This document shows positions 36,201 through 48,062 of a DNA stretch of 64,000 nt, one piece after another (position 1 is the stretch's first letter; the number at the start of each line of letters is the position of its first letter). A program made the position numbers and the translations under genes. This stretch comes from Hyperoodon ampullatus (taxonomy: Eukaryota > Chordata > Mammalia > Artiodactyla > Ziphiidae): assembly GCA_949752795.1 (NCBI GenBank), contig CATKHW010000059.1, positions 186,001-250,000 on the forward strand, given 5' to 3'. Under the pieces are notes generated by a model, which did no database searches, was not told the DNA's origin, and saw only the letters and a list, made by a program, of their open reading frames with translations.

Positions 36201-39200
36201 ATGACAGGGGACATGGAACATTGTGATTACAGGGGTGAGGGAGTATTGTGATGACTAGTGATGGAACATTGTGATATCTCTGTTGAGAGAGAATTTTGAT
36301 GAGAAGTGAATGGAGCATTGTGATTACAAAGTTTATGGAGCATTACGATGACAAGGTTGTGGACCGTTGTGATGAAAATCACGTGGCACATTGTGATGAC
36401 AAGGGTCATGGAGCATAGTTCTGACAAAGGCATGGAGGATTGTGATGACAAGGGTCACGGAGCATTGTGATGAAAAGTTCATGGAGTATTGTGGTTACAA
36501 AGGTCACAGAGCCTTGTGATGATGTGGGCATGGACCACTGTGATGACAAATGTTATGAAGCATTGTTATGACTGGAGTCACAGAGCATTGTGATGACAAG
36601 GGTCATGGAGCATTGTGATGACAAGGGCATGGAGCATTGTGATGACAGGGGCATGTAGCATTGGTCTGACAAGTTTAATAGATTATTGTGATGACAGTGG
36701 GCATGGGGCATTGTGATGACAAGGGCATGGGGCATTGTGATGAGAAGGTCATGGAGTATTGTGAAGACAGGTGTCAGGGAGCATTGTGATGACATATGTC
36801 ATGGTCCATTGCGATGACAATGGCATGGAGCATTGTGATGACAAAAGTAATGGAGGATTGTGATGACAAATATAATGGAGCATTGTGATGACTAGGGCTT
36901 GGAGAATTATGATGACAAGGGCCATTGAAAAATTTCATGACAAGGTCGTGAAGCATTGTGATGACAAGGTGCTGGAGCATTATGATGAGAAAACCATGGA
37001 GCCTTGTGAGACAAGTCTCATGGAGCATACTGATGAAAAGGGGCATGGAGCATTGTGATTACAGTGTCTTGGAAAATTGTGATGACAAGGGCATGGAGCA
37101 TTGTGATGAGAAGGCCAAGGAGCAGTCTGATGACATGCGTCATTGAGCTTTGTGATGACAAGGGCATGGAGCATTGTAATTACAGGCGTCTTGGAGCATT
37201 GTGATGAAAAAGGCATGGAGCATTGTGATGAAAAATGCATGGATCATTGTGATGAAAAACGCATGGAGCCTTGTCATGACAGGGTTCAAGGAGCATACAG
37301 AGAACAAGTGTCAGGGAGCATTTTGATGATAAGTGTATTGAGCATTGTGATGACAAAGGTCATGGAGCATTGTGAAGAGAAGACCATAGATAATTGTGAT
37401 GACGAGCGTCATGGGGCATTGTGATGACAAGTGTTATGGAATATTGTGATCACAAGGGTTTGGAGCAGTGTTATGACAGAGGTCATGGAGCATTTTGATT
37501 TCATTGTGATGACAATAGCCTGAAGCATTATGATGATGGGCATGGTGCATTGTGATGACAGGGTTCATGGATCATTGAGATAAAAAGGGACATGGAGCAT
37601 TGTGATTACAGGGGTCTTGGAGCATTGTGATGAGAAGGGTCATGGAGCCTTGTGATGACAAGGCCGTGGAATGTTGTGATGGCAGGGGTCATGGAGCATT
37701 GTTATGACAGGGGTAATGGAGCATTGTGATGACAAGGGCATGGAACATTTGTCTGAAAAGTTTCATGGATTATTGTGATGAGAGTGGGCATGGAGCATTG
37801 TGATGACAAGCGCACGGAACACAGTGATACATGGGTCATGGAGGATTGTAATGACAAGGGCATGGAGCATTGTGATGAGAAGGGCATCGAGCAGTGTGAT
37901 GACAAGCACAATGGAGCTTTTTGATGACAATTGCATGGAACAATGTGATGAGAGGTTTCATGGAGTATTGTGATGACAATGGCATGGAGCATTGTGATGC
38001 CAAGGGTCATGGAGCTTTGTGATCACAAAGGTCATGGAGCATTTTGATGACAAGGGCGTGGTGCATTGTGATGAGAATGGTAGGGAGCATTGTGATGACA
38101 TTGTCATGGACCAATTTGATGAAAAGGGTCATGGAACATTTTGATGAGAGGCGTTATGTAACATTGTGATGTTAGGGGTCATGGAGCATTTTGATGAAAA
38201 GGGTCATGGAGCATTTTGATGACAGGGGTTATGGAACATTGTGATGTCAGGGATCATCAAACATTGTGATGATAAGTGCATGTAGCATTGGGATGACAGG
38301 AGTCATGGAACATTGTGATGACAGGGTTGAGGGAGTATTGTGATGAATAGTGATGTAACATTGTGATATCAGTGGTGAGAGAGCATTTTGATTTGAAGTG
38401 CATGGAGCATTGTGATGACAAGGTTTATGGAGCATTGTGATTACAAGATTGTGGAGCACTGTGACGACAAGCGCATGGTGCATTGTGATGACATGGGTCA
38501 TGGAGCATTGTGCTGACAAGCGCATGGAGCATTGTGATGACAAGGGTCATGGAGCATTGTGCTGAGAAAGGCATAGAGCATTGTGATGACAAGGGTCTAA
38601 GGGCATTGTGATGAAAAGTTCATGAAGCATTGTGGTTAAAAAGGTCACAGAGACTGTTGATGACAAGGGCATGGACCACTGTGATGACAAAGGTCATGAA
38701 GCCTTGTGATGACTGGAGTCACGGAGCATTGTGATGACAGGGGTCATGGAGCATTGTGATAACAAGAGCATGGGGCATTGTGATGACAAGGGCATGGAGC
38801 ATTGGTCTAATAAGTTTCATGGCTTATTGCGATGACAGTTGGAATGGCGCATTGTGATGACAAGGGCATGGAGCATTGTGATGACCAGGTCATTCATTAT
38901 TGTGAAGACAGGTGTCAGGGAGCATTGTGATGACATATGTAATGGCCCATTGTGATGACAATGCCATGGAGCATTGTGATGCCAAGTGTCATGGAGGATT
39001 CTGATGACAAAGGTAATGGAGCATTGTGATGACAGTGGCTTGGAGCATTGTGATGACAAGGGTCAGGGAGCATTGTGCTGACAAGTGCATGGAAAATTGT
39101 GATGACAAGGGACATGGAGCATTCTGATGACAAGCTTGTGGAGTATTTTGATGACAATGGCACGGAGCATTGTGTTGAAAATGGCATGGTGCATTTTGAT

Positions 39201-41611
39201 GAAAAAGGCATGGAGCCTTTTTCTGACAGGTTTCAAGGAGCATTCTGACGACAAGTGTCAGGGAGCATTGTGATGACAAGTGTATCGAGAATTGTGATGA
39301 CAAAGGTCATGGAGCATTGTGATGAAAAGGGCATGGAGTATTGTGATGACAGGCATCATGGAGCATTGTGATGACAAGTGTTATGGAACATTGTGATCAC
39401 AAGGGTTTGGAGCATTGTGATGACAGAGGTCATGGATCATTTTGATTTCAAGGAGCATGGAGCCTTGTGATGACAAGGGCATGGAGCAATGTGATCCCAA
39501 GGTTCATGGAGGATTGTGATGGCAATGGTAATGGAGTATTGTGATGACAAGTGCATAGAACATTGTAATGACAAGGTCATGTAGCATTTTGCTGACAAAG
39601 GCATGGAGCATTGTGATGACAGGTGTCATGGAGCACTGTGATGACAAGCGTCACGGAGCATTGTGATTACAGGGGTCATGGAGCATTGGGATGACAAGGG
39701 CATGCATCACTGTGATGACAAGTGTCATGGAGCATTGGGCTGAAAATGTTCATGGAGTATTGTGATGACAGGGGTCATGGAGCATTGTGATGACTAGGGA
39801 ATGGAGCATTGTGATGACAAGAGTCCCGGATCATTGTGTTGTCAGGTGATATTGAGCGTTGTGATGACTGTTGTCATGAAGAATTGTGATGATATTGGTC
39901 ATGGAGCATTGTGATGAGAAGGTCATGGAGTATTGGGCTGAAAATGTTCATGGAGTATTGTGATGACAGGGGTCATGGAGTATTGTGATGATAAGGGAAT
40001 GGGGCATTTTGATGACAATGTCCTGGAGCATTGTGATGAGAAGACAATGGAGCCTTGTGATGACAAGTCTTATGGAGCATTCTAATGAAAAGGGGCATGG
40101 ACCATTGTGATTACAGGGGTCTTGGAGCAGTGTGATGACAAGGGCATGGAGCATTGTGATGAGAAGGCCATGGAGCATTCTGATGACATGCATCATGGAG
40201 CTTTGTGATGACAAGGGCATGGAGCATTGTGATTACAGGGGTCTTGGAGCATTGTGATGAAAATGGCATGGATCATTGTGATGAAAAAGGCATGGAGCCT
40301 TGTCATGAAAGGGTTCAGTGAGCATACTGATGGCAAGAGTCAGGGAGCATTGTGATGACATGTGTATTGCGCATTGTGATGACAAATGTCATGGGGCATT
40401 GTGATGAGAAGTCCATGGATAATTGTGATGAGTAGCGTCATGGGGTATTGTGATGACAAGTGTTATGGAACATTGTGATCACAAGGGTTTGGAGCACTGT
40501 GATGACAGAGGTCATGGAGCATTTTGATTTCATTGTGATGACAAGAGCATGAAGCATTACGATGATGGGCATGGTGCATTGTGATGACAGTGTTCATGGA
40601 GCATTGTGATGAAAGGTGGCATGGCGCTTTGGTCTGACAAGTTTCATGGATTATTTTGATGACAGTGGGCATGGCACATTGTGATGACAAGGGCATGGAG
40701 CATTGTGATGACAAGGTCATGGAGTATTGTGAAGACAGGTGTCAGGGAACATTGTGATGACATATGTCATGTTCCATTGTGATGACAATAGCACGGAGCA
40801 TTGTGATGCCAAGTGTCATGGAGGATTGTTGTGACAAAGGTAAAGGAGCATTGTGATGATAAGCGCATGGAGTATTGAGATGACAAGGGCCATTGATAAT
40901 TTTAATGTCCATGTCATGAAACATTGTGATGACAAACGCATGGAGCTTCCTATGACAGGGGTCATGGAGCATTGCGATGACATGTGCATGGACTATTGTT
41001 ATGACAAGAGCATATAACATTGTGATGAGAAGTGCCATGGAGCATTGTGATGACAAGGACATGGAGAAATGTGAGGAAAAGGGACATTGAGCTTTGAGAT
41101 GACCAGGGCATGGAGCATTGTGATGGCAAAACCGTGGAGCATTGTGATGAGAAGACCTTGGGTAATTGTGATGACGAGCATCATGGAGCACTGTAATGAC
41201 AAGGGGCATGAAGCATTGTGATGACAGGTGTCAGGGAGCATTGTGATGACAGGGGTCATGGAGCATTGTGATGACAAGGACGTGGAGCATTGTGATGACA
41301 AGGGTACGGAACATTGTGATGAAAAGTGCCATTGAGAATTTTGATGATAAAGTCGTGAAGCATTGTGATGACAAACACTTGGAGCTTGCTATGACAGGGG
41401 TCATGGAACATTGCAATGACAAGTGCATGGAGAATTGTGATGAAACGAGCATGTAACTTTGTGATGAGAAGTGTCATGTAGCATTGTGATGACAAGTACG
41501 TGGAGAATTGTTATGACAAGGGACATGGAGCATTGTGATAACCAGGGAATGGAGCATTGTGATGACAGGGGTCATGGAGCATTATTATGACAAGGGCTAT
41601 GGTGCATTCTG

Positions 41612-41920
41612 ATATAAGATATCATTTATGAAGGGAATGTAAACCTGGCTACATATGAACTGAATTAGGAAAGAAAACAGAGTCTCAGATTTAGAAAACA
41701 CTCTTATGCTTGCTTACGGGGGAAGGAGAGGTGGGGAGACTCACAAAACCAGAGTTTGATATTAACACAGTTACCATTCCATAATCCAAATACAGAAGAG
41801 ACAAGCCCGACTCCTTCCTCAGTGAATGGGACTCAACACCCCTATTCCCCACAGAGAAATATATCTGACTAGTAAGGATCTTAAAACCTATGTATTGATA
41901 TGTCTCCATAAGGGAACCAA
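41612..41920 (+). repeat. satA part-unit right of minisatellite C
   Basis: satA resumes at ATATAAGATATCATTTATGAAG, the part that follows TTATCATAAGATATCACTT in intact units. Compared with intact units about 400 bp of satA is missing between this point and the left break at 26125. Confidence 0.88.
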
Positions 41921-43658
41921 GTGTATCTAGAATGACATAAACACAGCAGTGAGAATCAGCTCAAACCCACTATAAAAAGGAATTTCAAAACAAAACAAAG
42001 AAACAGTGAAATTTTTACACAATACCTTCACGGGTTCTGATGAAACTTGGAATGACCCTATCTACAACAACAGCTGGATGTGGCATAAGGCTGTTCACTT
42101 AGGACTGAGAGGATTGGTGAGATTGGGTGTGAAAATGCAGACGCTTTAAAGCAATAATGCCTGCCACTGATTCCATGGTTCCCAACTCTACAGGTAGAAG
42201 GGAATATCACTACAGTTATAACATGTATGGGAAACCTAGAGAATGGACACCCTCTGATGGTGAAAGGTTTCTAAAACTCTATTAATTTTTTTCTCTCCAT
42301 GTGCTGCAGCTTGTCATTCCAACTGCTTTATTATCAATCTCCCAACTTGGAGAGTCAGCCCCTATAACCTCCTGGTTCGCACAGTTGGCACATTGTGCAG
42401 AGGATATAAGGGAAGAGGGAGAACCAATGAGAGAGTAGCTGTAGGCATTTGGACGGCCACATGCCACTCTAATTTCCCGTCACGAAGAAGAATTAACCAA
42501 ACTCTCAGCCTTCCCCACCCCAATAACTAGTATAGGTCCTGAAGCAAAATTGTGGGTTTGCGGACAGATCACAAAAGCACAAGTTGAAAAATGGAGCTCA
42601 GGGGCACAGCAATTCACTAACTTGCAGAGTTATACAGGACTACTCTCTTCCAAAAATCTGTTGAGGAAAAGCCATGAGGCGGACTTGAAAATGAGGGAGA
42701 TTTGCACGAAACAGATTTCCAGAAGTACATTGGAATCGCCTTTAAACACAGGAAAAGCATCAAAACTTCGACAATTATGGAATTGTCCATAAAGGGCGCA
42801 TGTGTTTTCTCCTGAATATATTCAGGAGAAAACGCATACACCCATTTTGGCCAACCAAGCAACCGCACAATGCAAATCTGCACTACAAAGAAGTATCACT
42901 TCCCACCAGTCAAAAGGGATATCCGTAAAATGTGTAAAAACCAGAAAGGCAAGAGGGGCTCTGGAGAACAGGGAGCCTTGTTATGCTGATGGGTGGGGTG
43001 TAGATTGCCAACAGCCACTCTGGAGGAGTGCCTTGTGTTCCCTAAAAGAATTAAACAACAGAGCTTCACAACCTAAGTCATTCCAGTCTAGGGAATATAC
43101 CTTGGGAAAATTGAAAATCAATAAGACACAGCCAACCCAAAATATAGGGCAGCACTGCTTACAAGAACCTCGACTTCGGGACACCTTAAATATCCCAGGA
43201 AAGACAAAAATAGTAAAGAAATTGTGGTACATATGTACGATGGAATATCCCTCAGCCATGAAATCAATGTCATAAGGCCAGTAGCAGCATAATGAGTGGA
43301 TTCATGTACAATAATTCTAACTGAAATAAGTCACACAGAAAAAGAAACTTATCATAAGATATCACTTATGAAGGTCTTGTAAACATGGCTACACATGAAC
43401 TGAATTAGGAAAGAGAAGAGTCTCACATTTAGAAAACACTCTTATGCCTGCTCAAGAGGAAAGGGGAGGTGGGGTGTTGTATAAAACCAGAGTTTGATAT
43501 TAGCACAGGTACGATTTCATAATCCAAATACAGAATAGACAAGACCAACTCTTTCCTCACTGAATGGGGCTCAACACCTCTATTCCCCGCAGAGTAGTAT
43601 ATCTGACTAGTAAGAATCTTAAAACCTATGTATTGATATGTCTCCATAAGGTAACCAA
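41921..43658 (+). repeat. satA unit (1738 bp), subfamily of 1-1620
   Basis: Palindrome centre 42818.5; left arm has GCGCATGTG. From 42034 it tracks the window's first unit closely, sharing GGCTGTTCA, ATTTTTTTCTCTCCATGTGCT and CAATTATGGAATTGTCC, more than it tracks its neighbours to the right. Confidence 0.92.
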
Positions 43659-45397
43659 GTGTGTCTAGAACGACATAAACACGGCAGTGAGAATCAGCTC
43701 AAACCCACTATAAAAATGAATTTCAAAACAAAACAAATAAACAGTGAAATTCTTACACAATACCTTCAGGGGTTCTGATGAAACTTAGAATGACCCTATC
43801 TACAACGACAGCTGGATGTGGCATAAGGCTGGTCACTTGGGACTGAGAGGATTGGTGAGATTGGGTGAGAAAATGCACACCGTTTAAAGCAATAATACCT
43901 GGCACCCATTCCATGGTTCCCAACTCTCCAGGTAGAAGGGATTTTCACTACAGTTATAACATGTATGGGAAACCTAGAGAATGGACACCATCTGATGGTG
44001 AAAGGTTTCTAAAACTCTATTAATTTTTTTCTCTCCTTGTGCACCAGTTTGACATTCCAACTGCTTTAGTATCAATCTCCCAAATTGGAGAGTCAGCACC
44101 TTTAACCTCCTGGTTCGTACAGTTGGCACGTTTTGCAGAGGATATAAGGGAAGAGGGAGAAACAATTAGAGAGTAGCTGTAGGCATTTGGATGGCCACAT
44201 GTCACTCTAAATTCCCGTCACGAAGAAGAATTAACAAACTCTGAGCCAGCCTCCCCAATGGAACCAGTATAGGTCCTGAAGCAAAATTGTGGATTGGCAG
44301 TCAGCCCACAAAAACGCGAGTTGAAAAATGGAGCTCAGGGGCACAGCAATTCACTAACTTGCAGAGTTATAAAGGACTACTCTCTTCCAAAAATCTGTTG
44401 AGAGAAAGCCATGAGGCGGACTTGAAAATGAGGCAGAAGTGCACGAAACAGATTTCCAGAAGTACATTGGAATCGCCTTTAAACACAGGAAAAGCATCAA
44501 AACTTCGACAATTATGGAATTGTCCATAAAGGGCGCATGCGTTTTCTCCTGAATATTTCAGGAGAAAACGCATGCACCCATTTTGGCCAACCAAGCAACC
44601 GCACAATGCAAATCTGCACTACAAAGAAGTATCACTTCCAACCGGTCAAAAGGGACATCCGTAAAATGTGTAAAAACAAGAAAGGCAAGACAGGATCTGG
44701 AGAAGAGGGAGCCTTGTTATGCGGATGGGTGGGATGTAAATTGCCAACAGCCACTCTGGAGGAGTGCACTGTGTTCCCAAAAAGAAGTAAACAGAAGTGC
44801 TTCACAACCTAAGGCACTACCAGTCACGGGAATATACCTTGGGAAAATTGAAAATCAAGAAGACACAGCCACCCCAAATTTTATGGCAGCACTGCTTACA
44901 AGAACCTCGACTTCGGGACACCTTATATATCCCAGGAAAGACAAAAATGGTAAAGAAATTGTGGTACATACGTATGATGGAATATCCCTCAGCGATGAAG
45001 TCAATGTCATAAGGCCAGTAGCAGCATAATGACGGGATTCATGTACGAAGATTCTAACTGAAAAAATCACACAGAAAAAGAAACTTATCATAAGATATAA
45101 CTTATGAAGGGTATATAAACATGGCTACACATGGAATTAATTAGGAAAGGGAACAGAGTATCATATATAGAAAACTCTCTTATGCATGCTTAAGGGGAAA
45201 GCAGAGGTGGGGTGATGAATAAAACCAGAGTTTGATATTAGCACAGGTACGGTTCCATAATCCAAATACAGAATAGACAAGACCTACTACTTCCTCTGTG
45301 AACGGGACTCAAAACCCCATATTTCCTGCAGAGGAATATATCTTACTAGTAAGAATCTTAAAACCTATGGATTGATATATCTCCGTAAGGTCATCAA
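43659..45397 (+). repeat. satA unit (1739 bp), same subfamily
   Basis: Palindrome has lost one A at the apex (CCTGAATATTTCAGG, centre 44555), leaving a symmetric 15-base core. CAATTATGGAATTGTCC is shared with the previous unit. An open frame of 148 codons (44583-45029) runs through L1-derived sequence and is not a gene. Confidence 0.92.
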
Positions 45398-47132
45398 GTG
45401 TGTCTAGACTGGCATAAACATGGCAGCGAGAATCAGCTCAAACCCACTAGAAAAGGAAATTCAAAAACAAAACAAAAAACTGGGAAATTCTTTAGAAATC
45501 CTTCAGGGTCTCTGATGAAACCTGGAATGACCCTATCAACAACGACAGCTGGATGTGACATAAGGCTGGACACTTGGGACTGAGAGGATTGGTGAGATTG
45601 GGTGAGCAAATGCAGACACTTTAAAACAATAATATGTGGCACGCATTCCATGGGTCCCAACTCTCCAGGTTGAAGGAACTATTACTACAGCTATAACATG
45701 TACGGGAAACCTAGAGAACGGACACACTGTGAATACAAAAGGTTTCTAAAACTCAAAGAATAGACCCTCTCCTGGTGCACCGGTTTGACTTTCCAACTGC
45801 TTTATTATCAGTCTCCCAACATGAAGAGACAGCCCCTTTAACCTCCTGGTTCGCACAGGTTGCCAATTTGGCAGAGGATGAAAGGGAAGAGGGAGAACCA
45901 ATGAGAGAGTAGTTGTTAGGCATTTGGACGGGCACATATCACTGTAATTTCCCGGCAGGAAGAAGAATTAACAAAAGTCTCAGCCCCCCACCGGGAACCA
46001 GTATAGGTCCTGAAGCAAAATTTTGGACTTGCGTTCAGCTCACAAAAAACGAGTTGAAAAATGGAGCTCAGGGGCACAGCAATTCACAAAGTGGCCGAGT
46101 AATAAAGGACAACTATCGTCCAAAAATCTGTTGAGGGAAGGAAACGAGGCGTATTTGAAAGGCAGGAAGAATAGCAGGAAACAGATTTCAAGATGAACGT
46201 TGGAATCGCCTTTAAAGCACAGGAAGAGGGGCACAACTTCGACAATAATGCACTTGGCCAAAAAGGGCGTATGCGTTTTCTCCTGAATATATTCAGGAGA
46301 AAACGCATACGCCCTTTTTGGCCAAGCAAGTAAGTGGGCAATGCAAATCTGCACTCAAAGAAGTATCACTTCCCACTGGTCAAAAGGGACAGCCACAAAA
46401 TGTGTAAAATCCAGAAAGGCAAGACAGGCCCTGGAGAACATGGAGCCTTGTTATGGTGTTGGGCGGGATGTAAATTGTCAACTGCCTCTCTGGAGGAATG
46501 CATTGTGTGGCCTAAAACAAGTAAACAACAGAGCCACAGAGCCAAGGGCAATTCCAGTCTAGGGAATATACCTTGGGAAAACTGAAAATCAATAAGAAAG
46601 AGCCACCTCAAAATTTAGGGCTGCACTGCTTACAAGAACCTCAACTTGGGTACACATTAAATATCCCAGGAAATATAAAAATGGTTCAAAAAATTGTGGT
46701 ACTTACGTGCGATGGAATATCCCTCAGCCATGAAATCAATGTCATAAGACCAGTAGCAGCAAATGAGTGGATTCAGGTACGATGATTCTAAGTGAAATAA
46801 GTCACACATAAAAAGAAACTTATCATAAGATATCACTTATGAAGATCCTGTAAACATGGCTACACTTGAACTGAGTTAGGAAAGAGAACAGTGTCTCACA
46901 TTTAGAAAACACTCTTATGCCTGCTTAAGGGGGAAGGAGAGGTGGGGTGATGCATAAAACCAGAGTTTGATATAAGCACAGGTACCGTTCCAAAAACCAA
47001 CTATGGAATAGACAAGACCTACACCTTCCTCAGTGAAAGGGACTCAAAACCCCATATTTCCCGCAGAGGAATATATCTGACTAGTAAGAATCTTAAAACC
47101 TATGTATTGATATATCTCCATAAGGAAATCAA
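45398..47132 (+). repeat. satA unit (1735 bp)
   Basis: First main-subfamily unit right of the minisatellite. It has the perfect 74 bp palindrome at 46253-46326. It carries AGATGAACGTTGGAATCGCC in place of the usual GTACGTTGG. Confidence 0.93.
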
Positions 47133-47930
47133 GTGTGTCTAGACTGGCATAAACATGGCAGCGAGAATCAGCTCAAACCCACTATAAAAAGGAATTTCAA
47201 AAACAAAACAAAAAAACTGGGAAATTCTTTACAATTCCTTCAGGGTCTCTGATGAAATCTGGAATGACCCTATCTACAATGACAGCTGGATGTGGCATAA
47301 GGCTGGACACTTGGGACTGAGAGGATTGGTGAGATTGGGTGAGCAAATGCAGACCCTTTAAAGCAATAATGCATGGCACCCATTCCATGGGTGCAAACTC
47401 TCCAGGTTGAAGGAATATTACTACAGTTATAACATGTACGGGAAACCTAGAGAACGGACACACTGTGAATACGAAAGGTTTCTAAAACTCAACGAATAGT
47501 CCCTATCCTGGTGCTCTGGTTTGACTTTCCATCTGCTTTACTATCAAACTCCCAACTTGGAGAGACAGCCCCTTTAACCTCCTGGTTCGCACAGGTTGCC
47601 AATTTGGCAGAGGATGAAAGGGAAGAGGGAGAACCAATGAGAGAGTAGCTGTTAGGCATTTGGACGGGCACATATCACTGTAATTTCCCGGCAGGAAGAA
47701 GAATTAACCAAAGTCTCAGCCACCCACAGGGAACCAGTGTAGGTCCTGAACCAAAATTTTGGACTTGCGGTCAGCTCACCAAAAACGAGTTGAAAAATGG
47801 AGCTCAGGGGCACAGCAATTCACAAACTGGCCGAGTAATAAAGGACAACTATCGTCCAAAAATCTGTTGAGGGAAGGCAACGAGGCGGACTTGAAAGCGA
47901 GGCAGAATAGCAGGAAACAGATTTCAAGAG

Positions 47931-47947
47931 GTACGTTGGAATCGCCT
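47931..47947 (+). promoter_or_regulatory. CENP-B-box-like motif (model unit)
   Basis: GTACGTTGGAATCGCCT compared with the CENP-B box NTTCGNNNNANNCGGGN: six of the nine essential positions match and the CGTTGGAA core is intact. Equivalent sites are at 49667, 51404, 53143, 54881, 56621 (GTACGTTGGAAACGCCT), 58358, 60097 and 61836, always about 94 bases before the palindrome centre. Binding is not established. Confidence 0.3.
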
Positions 47948-47988
47948 TTAAAGCACAGGAAGAGGGGCACAACTTCGACAATGATGCA

Positions 47989-48062
47989 CTTGGCCAAAAA
48001 GGGCGTATGCGTTTTCTCCTGAATATATTCAGGAGAAAACGCATACGCCCTTTTTGGCCAAG
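47989..48062. repeat. Perfect 74 bp palindrome (model unit)
   Basis: Two 37-base arms, centred at 48025.5 with no spacer, from CTTGGCCAAAAAGGGCG to CGCCCTTTTTGGCCAAG. Perfect copies also lie at 46253-46326, 51462-51535 and 56679-56752; other units carry one to a few mismatches. The right arm merges into the L1-derived sequence; the left arm looks like its inverted copy. Confidence 0.95.

Larger units (their letters stand above)
26125..41611 (+). repeat. Minisatellite C, 24-25 bp period, about 15.5 kb
   Basis: Roughly 600 tandem copies of GCATTGTGATGACAAGGG(T)CATGGA, alternating between 24- and 25-base forms (with and without the T). Variants such as GATGAGAAG, GATTACAGG and GATGGCAAG occur in blocks. 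Because 25 is not a multiple of 3, three units make a 25-residue supra-period; this produces many minus-strand open frames rich in S, Q, C, H and N (up to 155 codons). They are by-products of the repeat, not genes. No other sequence of note is embedded in the array. Confidence 0.98.

Noticed and set aside
26410..41209. Many S/Q/C/H/N-rich minus-strand open frames of up to 155 codons
   Set aside because: They follow from a 25-base period read in three frames (25-residue supra-period). Different frames give the same peptides and none has a gene-like start or splice context.
26125..41611. Minisatellite as a CRISPR array
   Set aside because: The repeats are contiguous 24-25 bp units with no unique spacers, and the window is mammalian.
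26125..41611. GTGATGA in each minisatellite unit as a box C of C/D snoRNAs
   Set aside because: GTGATGA fits the box C consensus, but there is no consistent box D or terminal stem at a useful distance.
26125..41611. CATTGT (SOX-like core) and AGGTCA or GGGTCA (nuclear-receptor half-sites) in minisatellite units
   Set aside because: Short motifs are expected by chance and multiplied by tandem copying; CACAATG misses one position of the SOX consensus.
47581..47605. GGTTCGCAC in satA as a Pol III B box
   Set aside because: Key positions do not match and no A box or terminator lies at the right distance.
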